Source: Clostridium sp. (lineage in GTDB: Bacteria; Bacillota; Clostridia; Lachnospirales; Lachnospiraceae). From it: 64,000 nucleotides of DNA. A program made the position numbers and the translations under genes. Positions within the stretch are counted from its first letter, which is position 1. Each line of letters begins with the position of its first letter. The stretch covers positions 25,544 through 89,543 of the forward strand of contig JAMPFS010000005.1 in assembly GCA_023664325.1 (NCBI GenBank). The letters run 5' to 3'. Shown in pieces: positions 27,492 to 37,479 of this stretch. The notes beneath the pieces are model-generated. The model was not told the DNA's origin, did no database searches, and saw only the letters and a program-made list of their open reading frames with translations.

Positions 27492-29066
27492 ATGGACAGA
27501 AAACGAAGAAGAACAATCAGGATCATTTTATTTGCCTTTCTATTGATGGCGGCAGGATTTGCATCAGGTAAACCGAGCTATGCAGCGGAAAAAAATGGCT
27601 GGTCGGGCAGTTATTTTTATGTCGATGGGAAAAAGCAGACTTCCAAGTGGGTGAAGGACAAGCATGGAACTTATTATGTGGGTAAATCCGGAAAAAAAGT
27701 CACAGGCTGGAAAAAGATTCGAGGAAAATATTATTATTTGAATGAGGCAAAAAGCGGCAAGCTCAGAAACAGCAAGAAAAAGACGGGTGTCCGTCTGTCA
27801 ACGTTAAGTAATAAAGTGCTTACGATGGGTATTGACATGTCACAGTGGCAGGGAAATGTAGACTGGAAAAAGATAAAGGATTCCGGTGTGGATTTTGTTA
27901 TGCTTCGTCTCGGATATGGAAAGGGAAGATATGGGAGCAAAAGCTGTACAATGGATTCCAAGTTCCAGTCCTATGTGAAAGGCGCACAGGAGGTTGGACT
28001 GCCGATTGGCATTTACTTTTATTCCTATGCAAAGAATCCGAAGCAGGCGCAGGCAGAGGCAGAATACACGATTGAGCATTTAGAGGGGATAGATGTGTCC
28101 TTTCCGGTTGCCTATGATATAGAGGACGAGACGATTGTAAAAGCGGCGAATAAAGCGACCAGGACGGAAATGGCAAGAACTTATATGGAGACGATTCAGG
28201 CAGCGGGATACACGCCAATGTTTTACTGTAACCAGAACTGGTATGATAATTACCTGGATGCAGACCAATTAAAGGATTATGAGTTCTGGTATGCGAGATA
28301 TACCTATGTGGAACCTGACCGCAGTACATATGACTGTGGTATGTGGCAGGCAACTTCCACGCAGAAGCTTAGCGGAATTACAGAAAATACAGTGGATTTG
28401 AATTTTCTCTACCGGGATTATTTTAAGTCGGTAAAGACGAGAAGCAAAGCATTAAAATACGGCTGGCATAAAGAAGGCGGCAGTTTATATTACTATTATC
28501 AGGGAAAGAAGAGCAAAAGCGGCTGGCTTTCCCTGGCGGGTGAAAAGTACTATTTGAAAAATGGTGAGGCATCTGTTGGATGGAAGACGATAGACAACGA
28601 ACGCTATTATTTTAACAGTGATGGTGAAATGCAGACCGGATTTACCAAAATAAAGGGAAAAATTTATTTATTGGGCTCAGATGGAATACTGCAAACGACA
28701 ACGAAGAAACAGGGCGTGACAATTCGGGAGGATGGCTCCTGTGTGATTAAGGCAGGCTGGTACAAAAATGCGAAGGGAAAATATTATTACCAGTATACAT
28801 CAGGCAAAACTGCAAAAAATAAGTGGGTTAAGGTAAAAGGGAAAAAATACTATTGTGACAGCAAAGGTTTCCGTGTAACCGGATTTAAGACGATAAAGGG
28901 CAAACGTTATTATTTCCAGTCGAACGGAGTGATGAAAAAGGGATGGCTTACATATAAGAACAAGAAATATTACTTTAAGAGCAATGGACAGATGGTAAAG
29001 AACCGGACGATTAAAATCAAAGGGAAAAAGTATAAATTTAACAAAAAAGGGCATCTGGTGAAGTAA
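27492..29066 (+). CDS. Secreted GH25 lysozyme with cell-wall-binding repeats
   Basis: 524 residues. A signal peptide is clear at about 1-31 (basic start, hydrophobic core, PSYAAEK). One or two N-terminal Trp/Tyr-rich repeats (WVKDKHGTYYVG, GWKKIRGKYYYL) precede the GH25 domain at about 107-310. Its start MGIDMSQWQGNVDW and catalytic DIE (D209, E211) are in place. The C-terminal 200 residues hold about seven more GW..YYF repeats of the choline-binding-like type and are very Lys-rich. It should cut peptidoglycan at muramic acid and bind the wall. ATG 27492 follows GGAGG by 11 bases; the frame upstream is TTG. It is the first gene of the wall-polymer block. Confidence 0.92.
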   Translation: MDRKRRRTIRIILFAFLLMAAGFASGKPSYAAEKNGWSGSYFYVDGKKQTSKWVKDKHGTYYVGKSGKKVTGWKKIRGKYYYLNEAKSGKLRNSKKKTGVRLSTLSNKVLTMGIDMSQWQGNVDWKKIKDSGVDFVMLRLGYGKGRYGSKSCTMDSKFQSYVKGAQEVGLPIGIYFYSYAKNPKQAQAEAEYTIEHLEGIDVSFPVAYDIEDETIVKAANKATRTEMARTYMETIQAAGYTPMFYCNQNWYDNYLDADQLKDYEFWYARYTYVEPDRSTYDCGMWQATSTQKLSGITENTVDLNFLYRDYFKSVKTRSKALKYGWHKEGGSLYYYYQGKKSKSGWLSLAGEKYYLKNGEASVGWKTIDNERYYFNSDGEMQTGFTKIKGKIYLLGSDGILQTTTKKQGVTIREDGSCVIKAGWYKNAKGKYYYQYTSGKTAKNKWVKVKGKKYYCDSKGFRVTGFKTIKGKRYYFQSNGVMKKGWLTYKNKKYYFKSNGQMVKNRTIKIKGKKYKFNKKGHLVK

Positions 29067-30458
29067 GTGGTGAACAATATGCAGAATAAGGTTAGGAAAA
29101 GGGATAAATTTAAAAGAGTAATTAATTTTTTTGAGGGCTTTATTTTACTGGCGCTTCATATCGTGGTGTTTGCCTATGCATGGTATGGGATTTATGTGAA
29201 GCAGTTGGAAAATCCTTTTTTCCTGCGTGGAAACTGGGCGGTAATCGGCATTTATGGTTTGATTTTGTTTTTGCTGACAAATTTATATGGCGGATTTAAG
29301 ATTGGATATCTTCGCCTGATGGATGTATTGTATTCGCAAATTCTGTCATTGGTGTGCGCAAATGTGGTTGCGTATTTGCAGATCGTGTTAGTCAGCAGGC
29401 ATTATCTGTCAGTGGCGCCGTTGATTGAGATGACAGTGGTACAGATTATTGTGATTCTGGTTTGGGTGTGTATCTGTAAAGTGATATATGCGCTGTTATA
29501 CCCGCCAAGACAGATGCTGTTAGTCTGTTACGACAGGGATCCGGATGATATGATTATGAAAATGAATTCCAGACGGGATAAATATGAGATTTGTGATATG
29601 GCAGACCTGACGGTGGAGGATTTGGAAAGCGTATGCGATATGGTCGAAAATTATGAGGCAGTTTTAATTTATGATATTCCTGCTTATGAGAGAAATATTA
29701 TATTAAAACGCTGCTTTACGGAATCGGTGCGAACCTATGTGACACCGAAGATATCGGATATATTGTTAAGGGGCTCGGACAGTATCCATCTGTTTGATAC
29801 ACCGCTTTATTTATCGCGAAACACGGGATTGTCCGGTGAGCAGATTATATTTAAGCGTTTGCTGGATTTAGCGCTTTGTATTCCGGTGTCTATTCTGCTG
29901 CTGCCAATGTTTTTGGTAATTGCATTGCTGATTAAATTATATGACGGTGGGCCGATTTTATATAAGCAGCCAAGACTGACCGTGGATGGGAAGATATTTA
30001 ATATATATAAGTTCAGGAGCATGAAGATGGACTCTGAAGAACAGGGAGCGCAGCTTGCCAAGAAAAATGATGACCGGATTACACCGGTGGGGAAAGTGCT
30101 GCGCGCGATTCACTTTGATGAATTTCCACAGCTTATCAATATTATTAAGGGGGATATGTCTTTAGTCGGCCCAAGACCGGAGCGGCCGGAGATTGCCGCA
30201 CAGTACAAAGAAATTATTCCGGAATTTGATTTCCGCCTGAAGGTGAAAGCAGGGCTTACCGGATATGCGCAGGTATATGGAAAGTATAATACAACGCCTT
30301 ATGATAAGCTGAAGCTTGACTTGACCTATATAGAGAATTATTCCTTTTGGCTGGATGTAAAGCTGTTGTTTTTGACATTTAAAATATTATTCCAGAAGGA
30401 GAATACCGAGGGGATTGATGCCAACCAGATTACTGCCATTAAGCGGAAGAAGGAGTAA
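29067..30458 (+). CDS. Polyprenyl-phosphate sugar-1-phosphate transferase (WbaP/exopolysaccharide type)
   Basis: 463 residues. About four N-terminal membrane spans (17-135) precede a central nucleotide-fold-like region, one more span at about 265-290, and the C-terminal bacterial sugar transferase domain. That domain has PILYKQPRLTVDGKIFNIYKFRSM, FDEFPQLINIIKGDMSLVGPRP and VKAGLTGYAQV. Such enzymes start a glycan by adding sugar-1-phosphate to undecaprenyl phosphate. It is the only initiating enzyme in the window, so it may serve the ribitol-phosphate polymer, the later cluster, or both. The start is uncertain: GTG 29067 or ATG 29079. Confidence 0.93.
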   Translation: MVNNMQNKVRKRDKFKRVINFFEGFILLALHIVVFAYAWYGIYVKQLENPFFLRGNWAVIGIYGLILFLLTNLYGGFKIGYLRLMDVLYSQILSLVCANVVAYLQIVLVSRHYLSVAPLIEMTVVQIIVILVWVCICKVIYALLYPPRQMLLVCYDRDPDDMIMKMNSRRDKYEICDMADLTVEDLESVCDMVENYEAVLIYDIPAYERNIILKRCFTESVRTYVTPKISDILLRGSDSIHLFDTPLYLSRNTGLSGEQIIFKRLLDLALCIPVSILLLPMFLVIALLIKLYDGGPILYKQPRLTVDGKIFNIYKFRSMKMDSEEQGAQLAKKNDDRITPVGKVLRAIHFDEFPQLINIIKGDMSLVGPRPERPEIAAQYKEIIPEFDFRLKVKAGLTGYAQVYGKYNTTPYDKLKLDLTYIENYSFWLDVKLLFLTFKILFQKENTEGIDANQITAIKRKKE

Positions 30459-30464
30459 TTCCAG

Positions 30465-31685
30465 ATGAACAGGGTGTTTTTAAAAGTAGTATTTTCGGAA
30501 ATAGTCAGAATCATAACGGTTCCTCTCCGCATGATGCCGGTTAAGAGAAACAGAATACTGTTTACGGGGCTTACAGGGGGAAATGTATATGATTATTCCT
30601 GTAATCCCAAATATCTGTATGAATATATGAGGGATCATTTTCCGGGGCAGTTTGAGTATGTGTGGGCTGTCGGAGATAAGAAAAAATATGCATTTTTGGA
30701 AGAAGAAGGAGTGAAACTTGTAAAGCATTTTACTGTTTCTTCTTTTCCTATGTTATTGACCTCGAAAGTGGTTGTGACAAATGGTTCCTATGTGCCGTGG
30801 TTCCCGTTTCGGAAAAAACAGTATGTGATTAATACCTGGCATGGCGGCGGCGCCTATAAAAAGGTCGAAAATGAGCGGCCGGATGCAAACTGGGCAACAA
30901 GAAAGCGCGCCAGGTTCTGTGCAGAAAATATCAGTCTGTTCCTGGCAAGCTGCAAAGTACAGGAAGAGCAGATGATCCGTCAGACTTATCAGTATAAGGG
31001 AGAGGTGTTACGGGCAGGAACACCAAGAAATGACCGGCTTGTAAACGGTGATATGGAGGATATGAGAAAGAAAGTGCGTGATAAATATCATATTCCGGAA
31101 AAAGGAAGAATTATACTTTATGCACCGACTTACAGAAAGACAGGAGTGCCGGTTGTCATGGACAGCGATTATCTGTTAGAACAGCTTCATACCATGCCAA
31201 ATGTGGACGAGCTGCTGCAACGAGACGGTCAGCCGGGACAAACAGAGGAGGTTACATGGTTTTTTATGTGCCGTTACCATCGTTATCAGGACGAAAGCAT
31301 GGATATTAAAGTAACAGGAAAAGATGTCACTTATGTCATGGACTATCCTGATATGCAGGAACTTTTAGCCGCCTGTGATATTCTGATTACCGATTATTCT
31401 TCCTGTGTCTGGGATTATGCTTTCTTAAAGCGCCCCTGCTTTTTATTTGTGCCGGATAAGGAAGCGTATATTGCAAACACCGGCTTTTATGTCAGTATAG
31501 ATGAATGGCCTTTTTTGCAGGCAGAAGATATGGAGGAACTGGTGGGGAATATTTTGACCTTTAACAATGCGCAGATGGAAGAAGCGGTAAATCTGCATTT
31601 ACAGCATTTAGGATGTTACGAAACGGGAAGTTGCTGTGAGGGTGTTGCTAAGATGATTATGAAAGAGAGAGGTGCTGGTAAATGA
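30465..31685 (+). CDS. CDP-glycerol/ribitol phosphotransferase family protein (TagB/TagF-like), copy 1
   Basis: 406 residues of the teichoic-acid glycerophosphotransferase family, which transfers polyol phosphate from a CDP-polyol. The acceptor-side His motif reads NTWHGGGAYKK and the donor-side motif is ILITDYSSCVWDYAFLKRP. IILYAPTYRKTG marks the second GT-B-like half. It is probably membrane-associated through basic and hydrophobic surfaces. It is the most divergent of three family members here, so it may add the priming unit. GAAGGAG precedes the ATG, and it overlaps the next gene by four bases (ATGA). Confidence 0.88.
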   Translation: MNRVFLKVVFSEIVRIITVPLRMMPVKRNRILFTGLTGGNVYDYSCNPKYLYEYMRDHFPGQFEYVWAVGDKKKYAFLEEEGVKLVKHFTVSSFPMLLTSKVVVTNGSYVPWFPFRKKQYVINTWHGGGAYKKVENERPDANWATRKRARFCAENISLFLASCKVQEEQMIRQTYQYKGEVLRAGTPRNDRLVNGDMEDMRKKVRDKYHIPEKGRIILYAPTYRKTGVPVVMDSDYLLEQLHTMPNVDELLQRDGQPGQTEEVTWFFMCRYHRYQDESMDIKVTGKDVTYVMDYPDMQELLAACDILITDYSSCVWDYAFLKRPCFLFVPDKEAYIANTGFYVSIDEWPFLQAEDMEELVGNILTFNNAQMEEAVNLHLQHLGCYETGSCCEGVAKMIMKERGAGK

Positions 31686-32878
31686 AACAGGTAAAGGTAT
31701 CGGTTATTATGCCTTTTCACAATGCTGGAGCATATATTCATGAAACGATGGATTCAATATGTACACAAACTCTTACGGAAATAGAAATCATATGTGTGGA
31801 TGATGGATCAGAGGATGAAACCTTTTCCGTTTTGACAGAATATGCGAAAAAAGATACGAGGATGATTGTAATCAATCAGGAAAAGTCCAATGCAGGTGTG
31901 GCAAGAAATCGGGGATTACGAGAAGCCAGAGGGGATTATCTTTTGTTTTTGGACAGTGATGATTTGTTTGAACCGGATTTACTTGAAAAGATGTATGAAG
32001 CCTGCGAGAGAGATCAGGCTGATGTCTGTGTGTGCAATGCTGACCAGTATGACACACAGACAAAAGAACGGATTGAGAAACCACAGTATTTGCGCAGGGA
32101 ATGTATACCGGATAAGCTTCCCTTTTCAAGAAATACCATTGGAAAATATATTTTATATTTTACAACCAGTGTTCCGTGGAATAAGATGGTGCGGAGAACA
32201 TTTATAGAAGAACAGGAAATTTATTTTCAGGATATCCCGAGAGCAAATGACCAGTTTTTTTCTATTATGGTGTTGGCTTTGGCAAAGCGGATTACCATTG
32301 TATGGAACAGAGGGGTTCATTATCGGATAAACCAGACAGATAATTTAACGACAAATTATTCAGAGACACCTTTGTGTTCCTTTGATGCATTGCTTAAAGC
32401 TAAAAATACACTGGAGGAAAGAGGGCTTTTAGAAGATGAGGCTCTCCGCTGTGCGTTGGACAATAAGATCCTTAATTTGATGATATACAGCCTTCATATT
32501 CAAAATGACATTGAGGGCTTTAAGCAGTTGTATCAGAGATTTATGCAAGGAGGTTTAAAGCAACTGGGGTTTGTGCCAAGAGAGGAAACATACTATTTTA
32601 AACCATTGGAATATCGCAATTTGGAACTTATGTTATCCTCTACTTACGAGGAATATCTGCTTATTAAATGTATAGAGTACAGGGATACGATTAGCAGAAA
32701 GAATGATCAGATTAAGAAAAAGGACGCCAGCCTTAGGGATTTGCGCAAAGAAAAGAAAGAATTGCAGAAGAAGGAAAGAGAACTGAATTATATTAAAGGC
32801 ACAAAGCGGTATAAATTCATGGCAAAATTGACAGGCTTTTACCACAGGCTTTTTAGAAGAAGCCGGAAGAAAGCGTAA
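31682..32878 (+). CDS. GT2 family glycosyltransferase with C-terminal coiled coil
   Basis: 398 residues. The GT-A domain (about 1-230) has SVIMPFHNAGAYIHETMDSI, ICVDDGSEDET and the metal-binding FLDSDD. The last 70 residues are charged and heptad-like (KKDASLRDLRKEKKELQKKE) and end in a basic tail, suggesting membrane or protein contact. The catalytic part closely resembles the second half of the 709-residue protein at 55702, for example in the VPWNKM/CPWSKM and ALAKRIT segments. Donor and acceptor are unknown. It starts within the previous stop. Confidence 0.88.
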   Translation: MKQVKVSVIMPFHNAGAYIHETMDSICTQTLTEIEIICVDDGSEDETFSVLTEYAKKDTRMIVINQEKSNAGVARNRGLREARGDYLLFLDSDDLFEPDLLEKMYEACERDQADVCVCNADQYDTQTKERIEKPQYLRRECIPDKLPFSRNTIGKYILYFTTSVPWNKMVRRTFIEEQEIYFQDIPRANDQFFSIMVLALAKRITIVWNRGVHYRINQTDNLTTNYSETPLCSFDALLKAKNTLEERGLLEDEALRCALDNKILNLMIYSLHIQNDIEGFKQLYQRFMQGGLKQLGFVPREETYYFKPLEYRNLELMLSSTYEEYLLIKCIEYRDTISRKNDQIKKKDASLRDLRKEKKELQKKERELNYIKGTKRYKFMAKLTGFYHRLFRRSRKKA

Positions 32879-32908
32879 AACGGTTATGGGAAAGAGTAAG
32901 GTGAAAAG

Positions 32909-34669
32909 ATGAAGTTAAATGAGAATACGGAGGTTTATGTAGACAAGCTGGCAATTCGGAATAATATTATGACTTTGGGGGCATTGGTAAAAAACACCTC
33001 AGGGGAGCCGGAGTCTATCGAGGTGAAACTGGCTGTAAGGTTTGAAAATAAGACAGAGACAAGGATTCTTCCTCTTCCAATTACAGATACCAGCATTGAT
33101 GAGCATGGAAATTATATTGGATATGCCATTTTTGAGTATGAATTGGATACCTTGTTTTGTAACAGAGACCTGAATTCTTTTATCGTCCGGCTGCAGGCAT
33201 ATAATGGCAGTAAGTATCAGGATGTGACGGTGGATCATCAGGATTTTAATCAGGTGAAAGAAGAGAATGAATATCTCTGTACGGTATCGGAAGGAAGGAT
33301 TGTAATCAAAAGAAAAAAGCCGGTATCTTATTTGAACCATTGGATTGTATCGTTTTTTTGCGGTATTTACCGGATTGTTGAGTTTATCATTGGAACGCTG
33401 CTGATTCCGTTGTTTTTGTTAGATGGCATATATGTAGTGCTGCTGGGAAACCGGAGATGGTTAGATGAGAGAACGTATGGTGGAAGCCAGTTCAAAAGGA
33501 TGCTTTTGTTTGCAAAGTGGAGATATTCCTCTTTTTGCAGGTGGACGATTAATTTAGCGACACTCAAACGTCTGGTATTAAATATATCAACATCTGTTCT
33601 ATCCCTGTTTTGCCGGAAAAAATGCATTCTTTTTGTCTCGTCCAGAAGAAGTGATGTAACGGGCAATATTGCATATGTAAATGATGTTTTGCAGGATAGG
33701 AATGCAGATGTTCTGTTCTGGTTAGAACCGGGTAAAACAAAATTTATTAAGTTTCGGAAAATTTTTTCACTGGCATATAAGATGGCAAAAAGCAAGGTTA
33801 TCATTATAGATGATTATACTCCGGTATTAAATGATATTTGGGCATTAAAACACCGCAAACTGATCCAGCTATGGCATGCCTGTGGCGCATTTAAAACCTT
33901 CGGCTTTTCGAGAATTGGAAAAGATGGAGGACCGAATCAGACGAGCAGAAATCATAGAAATTATGATTATGCGATGGTAAGCTCTTCGGAGATCTGCCGT
34001 TTTTATGCGGAGGGATTTGGAATTGACGAGAAAAATGTAAAACCGTTAGGAGTTCCGAGAACCGATGATTTCTTTAACGAGGAGCATAAAGTAAAGATCA
34101 GGCGAAAATTATATGAACAGTACCCTGCATTGCAAGGAAAAAAGGTGATTTTATTTGCGCCGACTTTCCGGGGAAATGGCGCAGGTACTGCCGGTTATCC
34201 CTTTGAAAAGTTTGATGTGGGTGCGTTATTAAAACAGTTGGGAGAAGAATATATACTGATTATCAAGCATCACCCATTTGTCACGGATATTCATCCGGTA
34301 GATGAGGCGGTAAGGGAACAGGTCATGGATCTTTCACAGGAATCGGAGATCAATGATTTGCTGTTTGTTACAGATGTTCTGATTACGGATTATTCCTCTG
34401 TTATATTTGAGGCATCCCTGCTAGACATTCCGATGCTGTTTTATGCCTTTGATTTGGAAGAATATGTGGTAAACCGGGATTTCTATTATCCGTTTAAAAA
34501 TTTTGTGCCGGGAAAGATCGTCAGAAGCCTTACAGATATTATAGATGCGCTGAGTAAGCAGCAGTATGAGCAGGAGAAGGTTTTAAGCTTTAAGCACCGT
34601 TTTTTTGATGATTTAGATGGCAGGTCTTCCGAGCGGGTGGCAGATTTTGTGTTGGAATTGTTAAAATAA
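32909..34669 (+). CDS. CDP-glycerol/ribitol phosphotransferase family protein (TarK/TarL-like), copy 2
   Basis: 586 residues. An N-terminal beta-rich domain (about 1-140) is followed by one or two hydrophobic segments (about 146-180) and then the phosphotransferase domain. Its key motifs are LIQLWHACGAFKTFGFS (acceptor-side His), VILFAPTFRGNG, IIKHHPF and VLITDYSSVIFEASLLDIP. It shares the HACGAFK variant with copy 3, so the two are closer to each other than to copy 1. It probably builds or extends a polyol-phosphate chain. AAGGTGAAAAG precedes the ATG. Confidence 0.88.
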   Translation: MKLNENTEVYVDKLAIRNNIMTLGALVKNTSGEPESIEVKLAVRFENKTETRILPLPITDTSIDEHGNYIGYAIFEYELDTLFCNRDLNSFIVRLQAYNGSKYQDVTVDHQDFNQVKEENEYLCTVSEGRIVIKRKKPVSYLNHWIVSFFCGIYRIVEFIIGTLLIPLFLLDGIYVVLLGNRRWLDERTYGGSQFKRMLLFAKWRYSSFCRWTINLATLKRLVLNISTSVLSLFCRKKCILFVSSRRSDVTGNIAYVNDVLQDRNADVLFWLEPGKTKFIKFRKIFSLAYKMAKSKVIIIDDYTPVLNDIWALKHRKLIQLWHACGAFKTFGFSRIGKDGGPNQTSRNHRNYDYAMVSSSEICRFYAEGFGIDEKNVKPLGVPRTDDFFNEEHKVKIRRKLYEQYPALQGKKVILFAPTFRGNGAGTAGYPFEKFDVGALLKQLGEEYILIIKHHPFVTDIHPVDEAVREQVMDLSQESEINDLLFVTDVLITDYSSVIFEASLLDIPMLFYAFDLEEYVVNRDFYYPFKNFVPGKIVRSLTDIIDALSKQQYEQEKVLSFKHRFFDDLDGRSSERVADFVLELLK

Positions 34670-34719
34670 CGGTTCTTTATAAGAGATCAGTGAGTGAACG
34701 GCTGAGAACGAAACGTGCC

Positions 34720-34748
34720 TTGTGGATTTGAAGATTCTGTGATACAAT
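34720..34748 (+). promoter_or_regulatory. Candidate internal promoter before the exporter genes
   Basis: TTGTGG (34720-34725), 17 bases and TACAAT (34743-34748) lie in the 101-base gap before the TagG-type gene. It could give the exporter-TarIJ genes separate expression. Confidence 0.5.
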
Positions 34749-34770
34749 GGGCAGATGAGGAGATGTAGTA

Positions 34771-35562
34771 ATGAAGCGATTTATTGATGATGTGATAAAG
34801 TATTATAGTTATGAAGTGAGGTCGGCAAAGTCGTCTCTTAAGACGGAGGTCGCAAATTCCTATTTGAACTGGATATGGTGGATATTGGATCCGCTGTTGT
34901 CTATGATGATCTATTATCTTATCTTTGGTATTGTGTTCAAGGCAAAAGAACCATATTTTACAACATTTTTATTTATTGGACAGACCATGTGGGCATTCTT
35001 CAGCAAGAACGTTGTACAGAGTGTGAAGATGATTAAACGAAATAAACCAATTGTATCAAAGGTGTATATTCCCAAATTTGTTCTCCTGTTTTCCAACATG
35101 ATGGTGAATGGTTTTAAAATGTTAATTTCCTGGGTTCTTGTAATTATTATGATGGTATTATCAAAAGTAGAACTTTCACCATGTGTTTTGTTTTGTATTC
35201 CAATATTAGTTGTGATGCTATTGGTGACATTTGCTGTATGTGTGAATTTAATGCATTTTGGTGTATTTATAGAAGATTTGGGAAATGTGATTAATATTGC
35301 AATGCAGTTATTGTTTTATATGACCGGAATATTTTATAGTATTGATTCTCGCTTGGGAGCGGATTATCCTTTTGCGGCAAAGCTTTTAACATATGGTAAT
35401 CCAATGGCATTATTGATACAAGACATGCGTAATGCTCTATTGTATAAACAGGTGCCTAGTTGGATTGCGTTAGCATTATGGGCTGTGGCAGCGGTTATAT
35501 TTTCAATTATTGGTATTCGTACAATTTATAAAAATGAAAACAGTTATGTAAAGGTGATTTAA
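34771..35562 (+). CDS. tagG: Teichoic-acid/polysaccharide ABC exporter, permease (TagG/Wzm type)
   Basis: 263 residues with six predicted membrane spans, the ABC-2 permease size. The conserved start region SYLNWIWWILDPLLSMMIYY and the FIGQTMWAFFSKNV segment match TagG/Wzm proteins that export finished undecaprenyl-linked polymers. Its stop overlaps the ATP-binding subunit start (TAATG). With the phosphotransferases around it, the cargo is probably the polyol-phosphate polymer. GAGGAG precedes the ATG. Confidence 0.9.
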   Translation: MKRFIDDVIKYYSYEVRSAKSSLKTEVANSYLNWIWWILDPLLSMMIYYLIFGIVFKAKEPYFTTFLFIGQTMWAFFSKNVVQSVKMIKRNKPIVSKVYIPKFVLLFSNMMVNGFKMLISWVLVIIMMVLSKVELSPCVLFCIPILVVMLLVTFAVCVNLMHFGVFIEDLGNVINIAMQLLFYMTGIFYSIDSRLGADYPFAAKLLTYGNPMALLIQDMRNALLYKQVPSWIALALWAVAAVIFSIIGIRTIYKNENSYVKVI

Positions 35563-36311
35563 TGGAAGAAATAAAAACAACAAATAATAATATTGCAATT
35601 GAGGTGAAGGATCTTTGGATTGGATATAAGAATATTCAGGCATATTCCATTAAGAAGAGTCTTCTCCGGTTAAAAAAAGCACATGTAGAAGAATTTCAAG
35701 CGGTAAAAGGAATATCATTTGAAGTACCGAATGGTGAGATTTTAGGTATTATTGGGAAAAATGGCAGTGGTAAATCTACTACCCTCAAAGCACTTGCCGG
35801 TATTTTTTGCCCAGATAAGGGAACCATTGATTTAAAAGGGCATACGGTTTCTCTCTTATCCATTGGTGTCGGATTCCAGAAGGAGGTTACCGGAAGGGAA
35901 AATATCCTTTTATCAGGTATGCTTTTAGGATTCTCAGAAGAGGAAATCCGTGCAAAAATGCCGGAAATTATTGAATTTGCAGAATTGGGAAGATTTATTG
36001 ATATGCCGGTTAAGACATATTCCAGCGGTATGCATTCAAAGCTTGCCTTTTCTATTACGGCAATTTTGGAAACAGAGATTATGCTGATTGATGAGGTTTT
36101 GAGCGTTGGGGATGCCAAGTTTAAAAAGAAGAGTTATGCGAAGATGAAAGAACTGATTTCAAATAAGAATCGTACTGTCGTGATTGTTTCGCATAGTGAA
36201 AGTACATTGCAGGATCTCTGTGACCGGGTAATGTGGATGCATGATGGTGAGATAAAGAGGATAGGAGATCCAAAGGAAGTTCTGGATGAATATCAGGAGT
36301 TTATGAAATAA
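35562..36311 (+). CDS. tagH: Teichoic-acid/polysaccharide ABC exporter, ATP-binding protein (TagH/Wzt type)
   Basis: 249 residues. Walker A is GKNGSGKS (65-72), the signature is YSSGMHSKLAFS and Walker B is IMLIDEVLSVGD. The sequence VGFQKEVTGRENILLSGMLLG before the signature is typical of TagH/Wzt. It lacks the C-terminal carbohydrate-binding domain of some Wzt proteins. It overlaps both neighbours by one base, so the three genes are translationally coupled. Confidence 0.93.
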   Translation: MEEIKTTNNNIAIEVKDLWIGYKNIQAYSIKKSLLRLKKAHVEEFQAVKGISFEVPNGEILGIIGKNGSGKSTTLKALAGIFCPDKGTIDLKGHTVSLLSIGVGFQKEVTGRENILLSGMLLGFSEEEIRAKMPEIIEFAELGRFIDMPVKTYSSGMHSKLAFSITAILETEIMLIDEVLSVGDAKFKKKSYAKMKELISNKNRTVVIVSHSESTLQDLCDRVMWMHDGEIKRIGDPKEVLDEYQEFMK

Positions 36312-37465
36312 TGATTAGGCGCATTTGCAAATGGATTGTATTTAAGTGGGTATATCCGGTTGTCTATTTTATTGGATGTTTTCGGAGTGTTCGTAGAGAA
36401 AAAATTATTTTTGTGGAAAATCATGAAGAACAGTTATCTGGAAATTTTGGATTACTATATGATAGATTAGAACAGAAAAATTATAAGATAGCTGTTCATT
36501 ATTTAAGGGTTTCCGTTTCCTCATGGAGTAAGGTTATTTTTCGGACGATTTATTTGATTTGGGATATGGCGACAGCAAATTGTGTTTTTTTAAGTGAATC
36601 AAATAGTGTATTTGGTGCATTTACGCTACGAAAAGAGACAAAGCTTGTCCAATTATGGCATGCCTGTGGGGCGTTCAAAAAATGGGGGTATAGTGTTGCA
36701 GAAAAATCCTTTGGAGATGATAAAAAGGCATTAGATACCTATAAAGGACACAGAAATTATGATTTGGTTTCAGTAAGCGGAGAGGCTGTATGCTGGGCAT
36801 ATGAAGAAGCTTTTGGACTGCAAAAGGATGCAGGGGTTGTAAAAGCGTTAGGAGTAAGCCGCACAGATGTATATTTTAATGAAGAAAAAAGACAACAGGC
36901 ATATTTGCATTTGAATAGCCTGCAGTTTCCAATAGAAGGACGGAGGGTGATTTTGTATGCTCCTACATTTAGGGGGGATATCAGACATGCAAAAGCGCCG
37001 GAGGAATTTAATTTGCATATTTTATATGAATTACATAAAGAATATGTAATATTAGTAAAAAATCATCCTTTTGTAAAAGAAAGTATGAAGATTCCTGAAG
37101 AATATGCAGATTTTTGTATTGAGGTTGCAAATCAGATGTCAATAGAGGAATTGCTTATGGTTGCAGATATCTGTATCACGGACTATTCTTCCGTTATTTT
37201 TGAATATTCATTAATGCAAAGACCAATATTGTTTTTTGCATACGATTTGGAAGAATATTATGATGAAAGAGGGTTTTATTATCCGTACGATGAGTTTGTA
37301 CCGGGACCGATTGTACGCACAGCAACAGAGTTGGTACGAGAGATAAAACAGATTGACCAGTTTGACATGGATAAGCTGAAGGTTTTTTTTGAAAAATATA
37401 TGAGTGGCTGTGATGGTCATTCCACGAAGAGAATATTAGAGTATGTATTGGAGGAAGCGTTTTAA
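36311..37465 (+). CDS. CDP-glycerol/ribitol phosphotransferase family protein, copy 3
   Basis: 384 residues, essentially the catalytic domain alone. Motifs are LVQLWHACGAFKKWGYS, VILYAPTFRGD, LVKNHPF and ICITDYSSVIFEYSLMQRP. The HACGAFK variant groups it with copy 2. Directly next to TarI and TarJ, it is the best candidate for a ribitol-phosphate polymerase or primase, but the polyol specificity of this family cannot be read from motifs. The start is coupled to tagH (TAATG, AGGAG upstream). Confidence 0.88.
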   Translation: MIRRICKWIVFKWVYPVVYFIGCFRSVRREKIIFVENHEEQLSGNFGLLYDRLEQKNYKIAVHYLRVSVSSWSKVIFRTIYLIWDMATANCVFLSESNSVFGAFTLRKETKLVQLWHACGAFKKWGYSVAEKSFGDDKKALDTYKGHRNYDLVSVSGEAVCWAYEEAFGLQKDAGVVKALGVSRTDVYFNEEKRQQAYLHLNSLQFPIEGRRVILYAPTFRGDIRHAKAPEEFNLHILYELHKEYVILVKNHPFVKESMKIPEEYADFCIEVANQMSIEELLMVADICITDYSSVIFEYSLMQRPILFFAYDLEEYYDERGFYYPYDEFVPGPIVRTATELVREIKQIDQFDMDKLKVFFEKYMSGCDGHSTKRILEYVLEEAF

Positions 37466-37479
37466 GACAGGAGGGAAAT

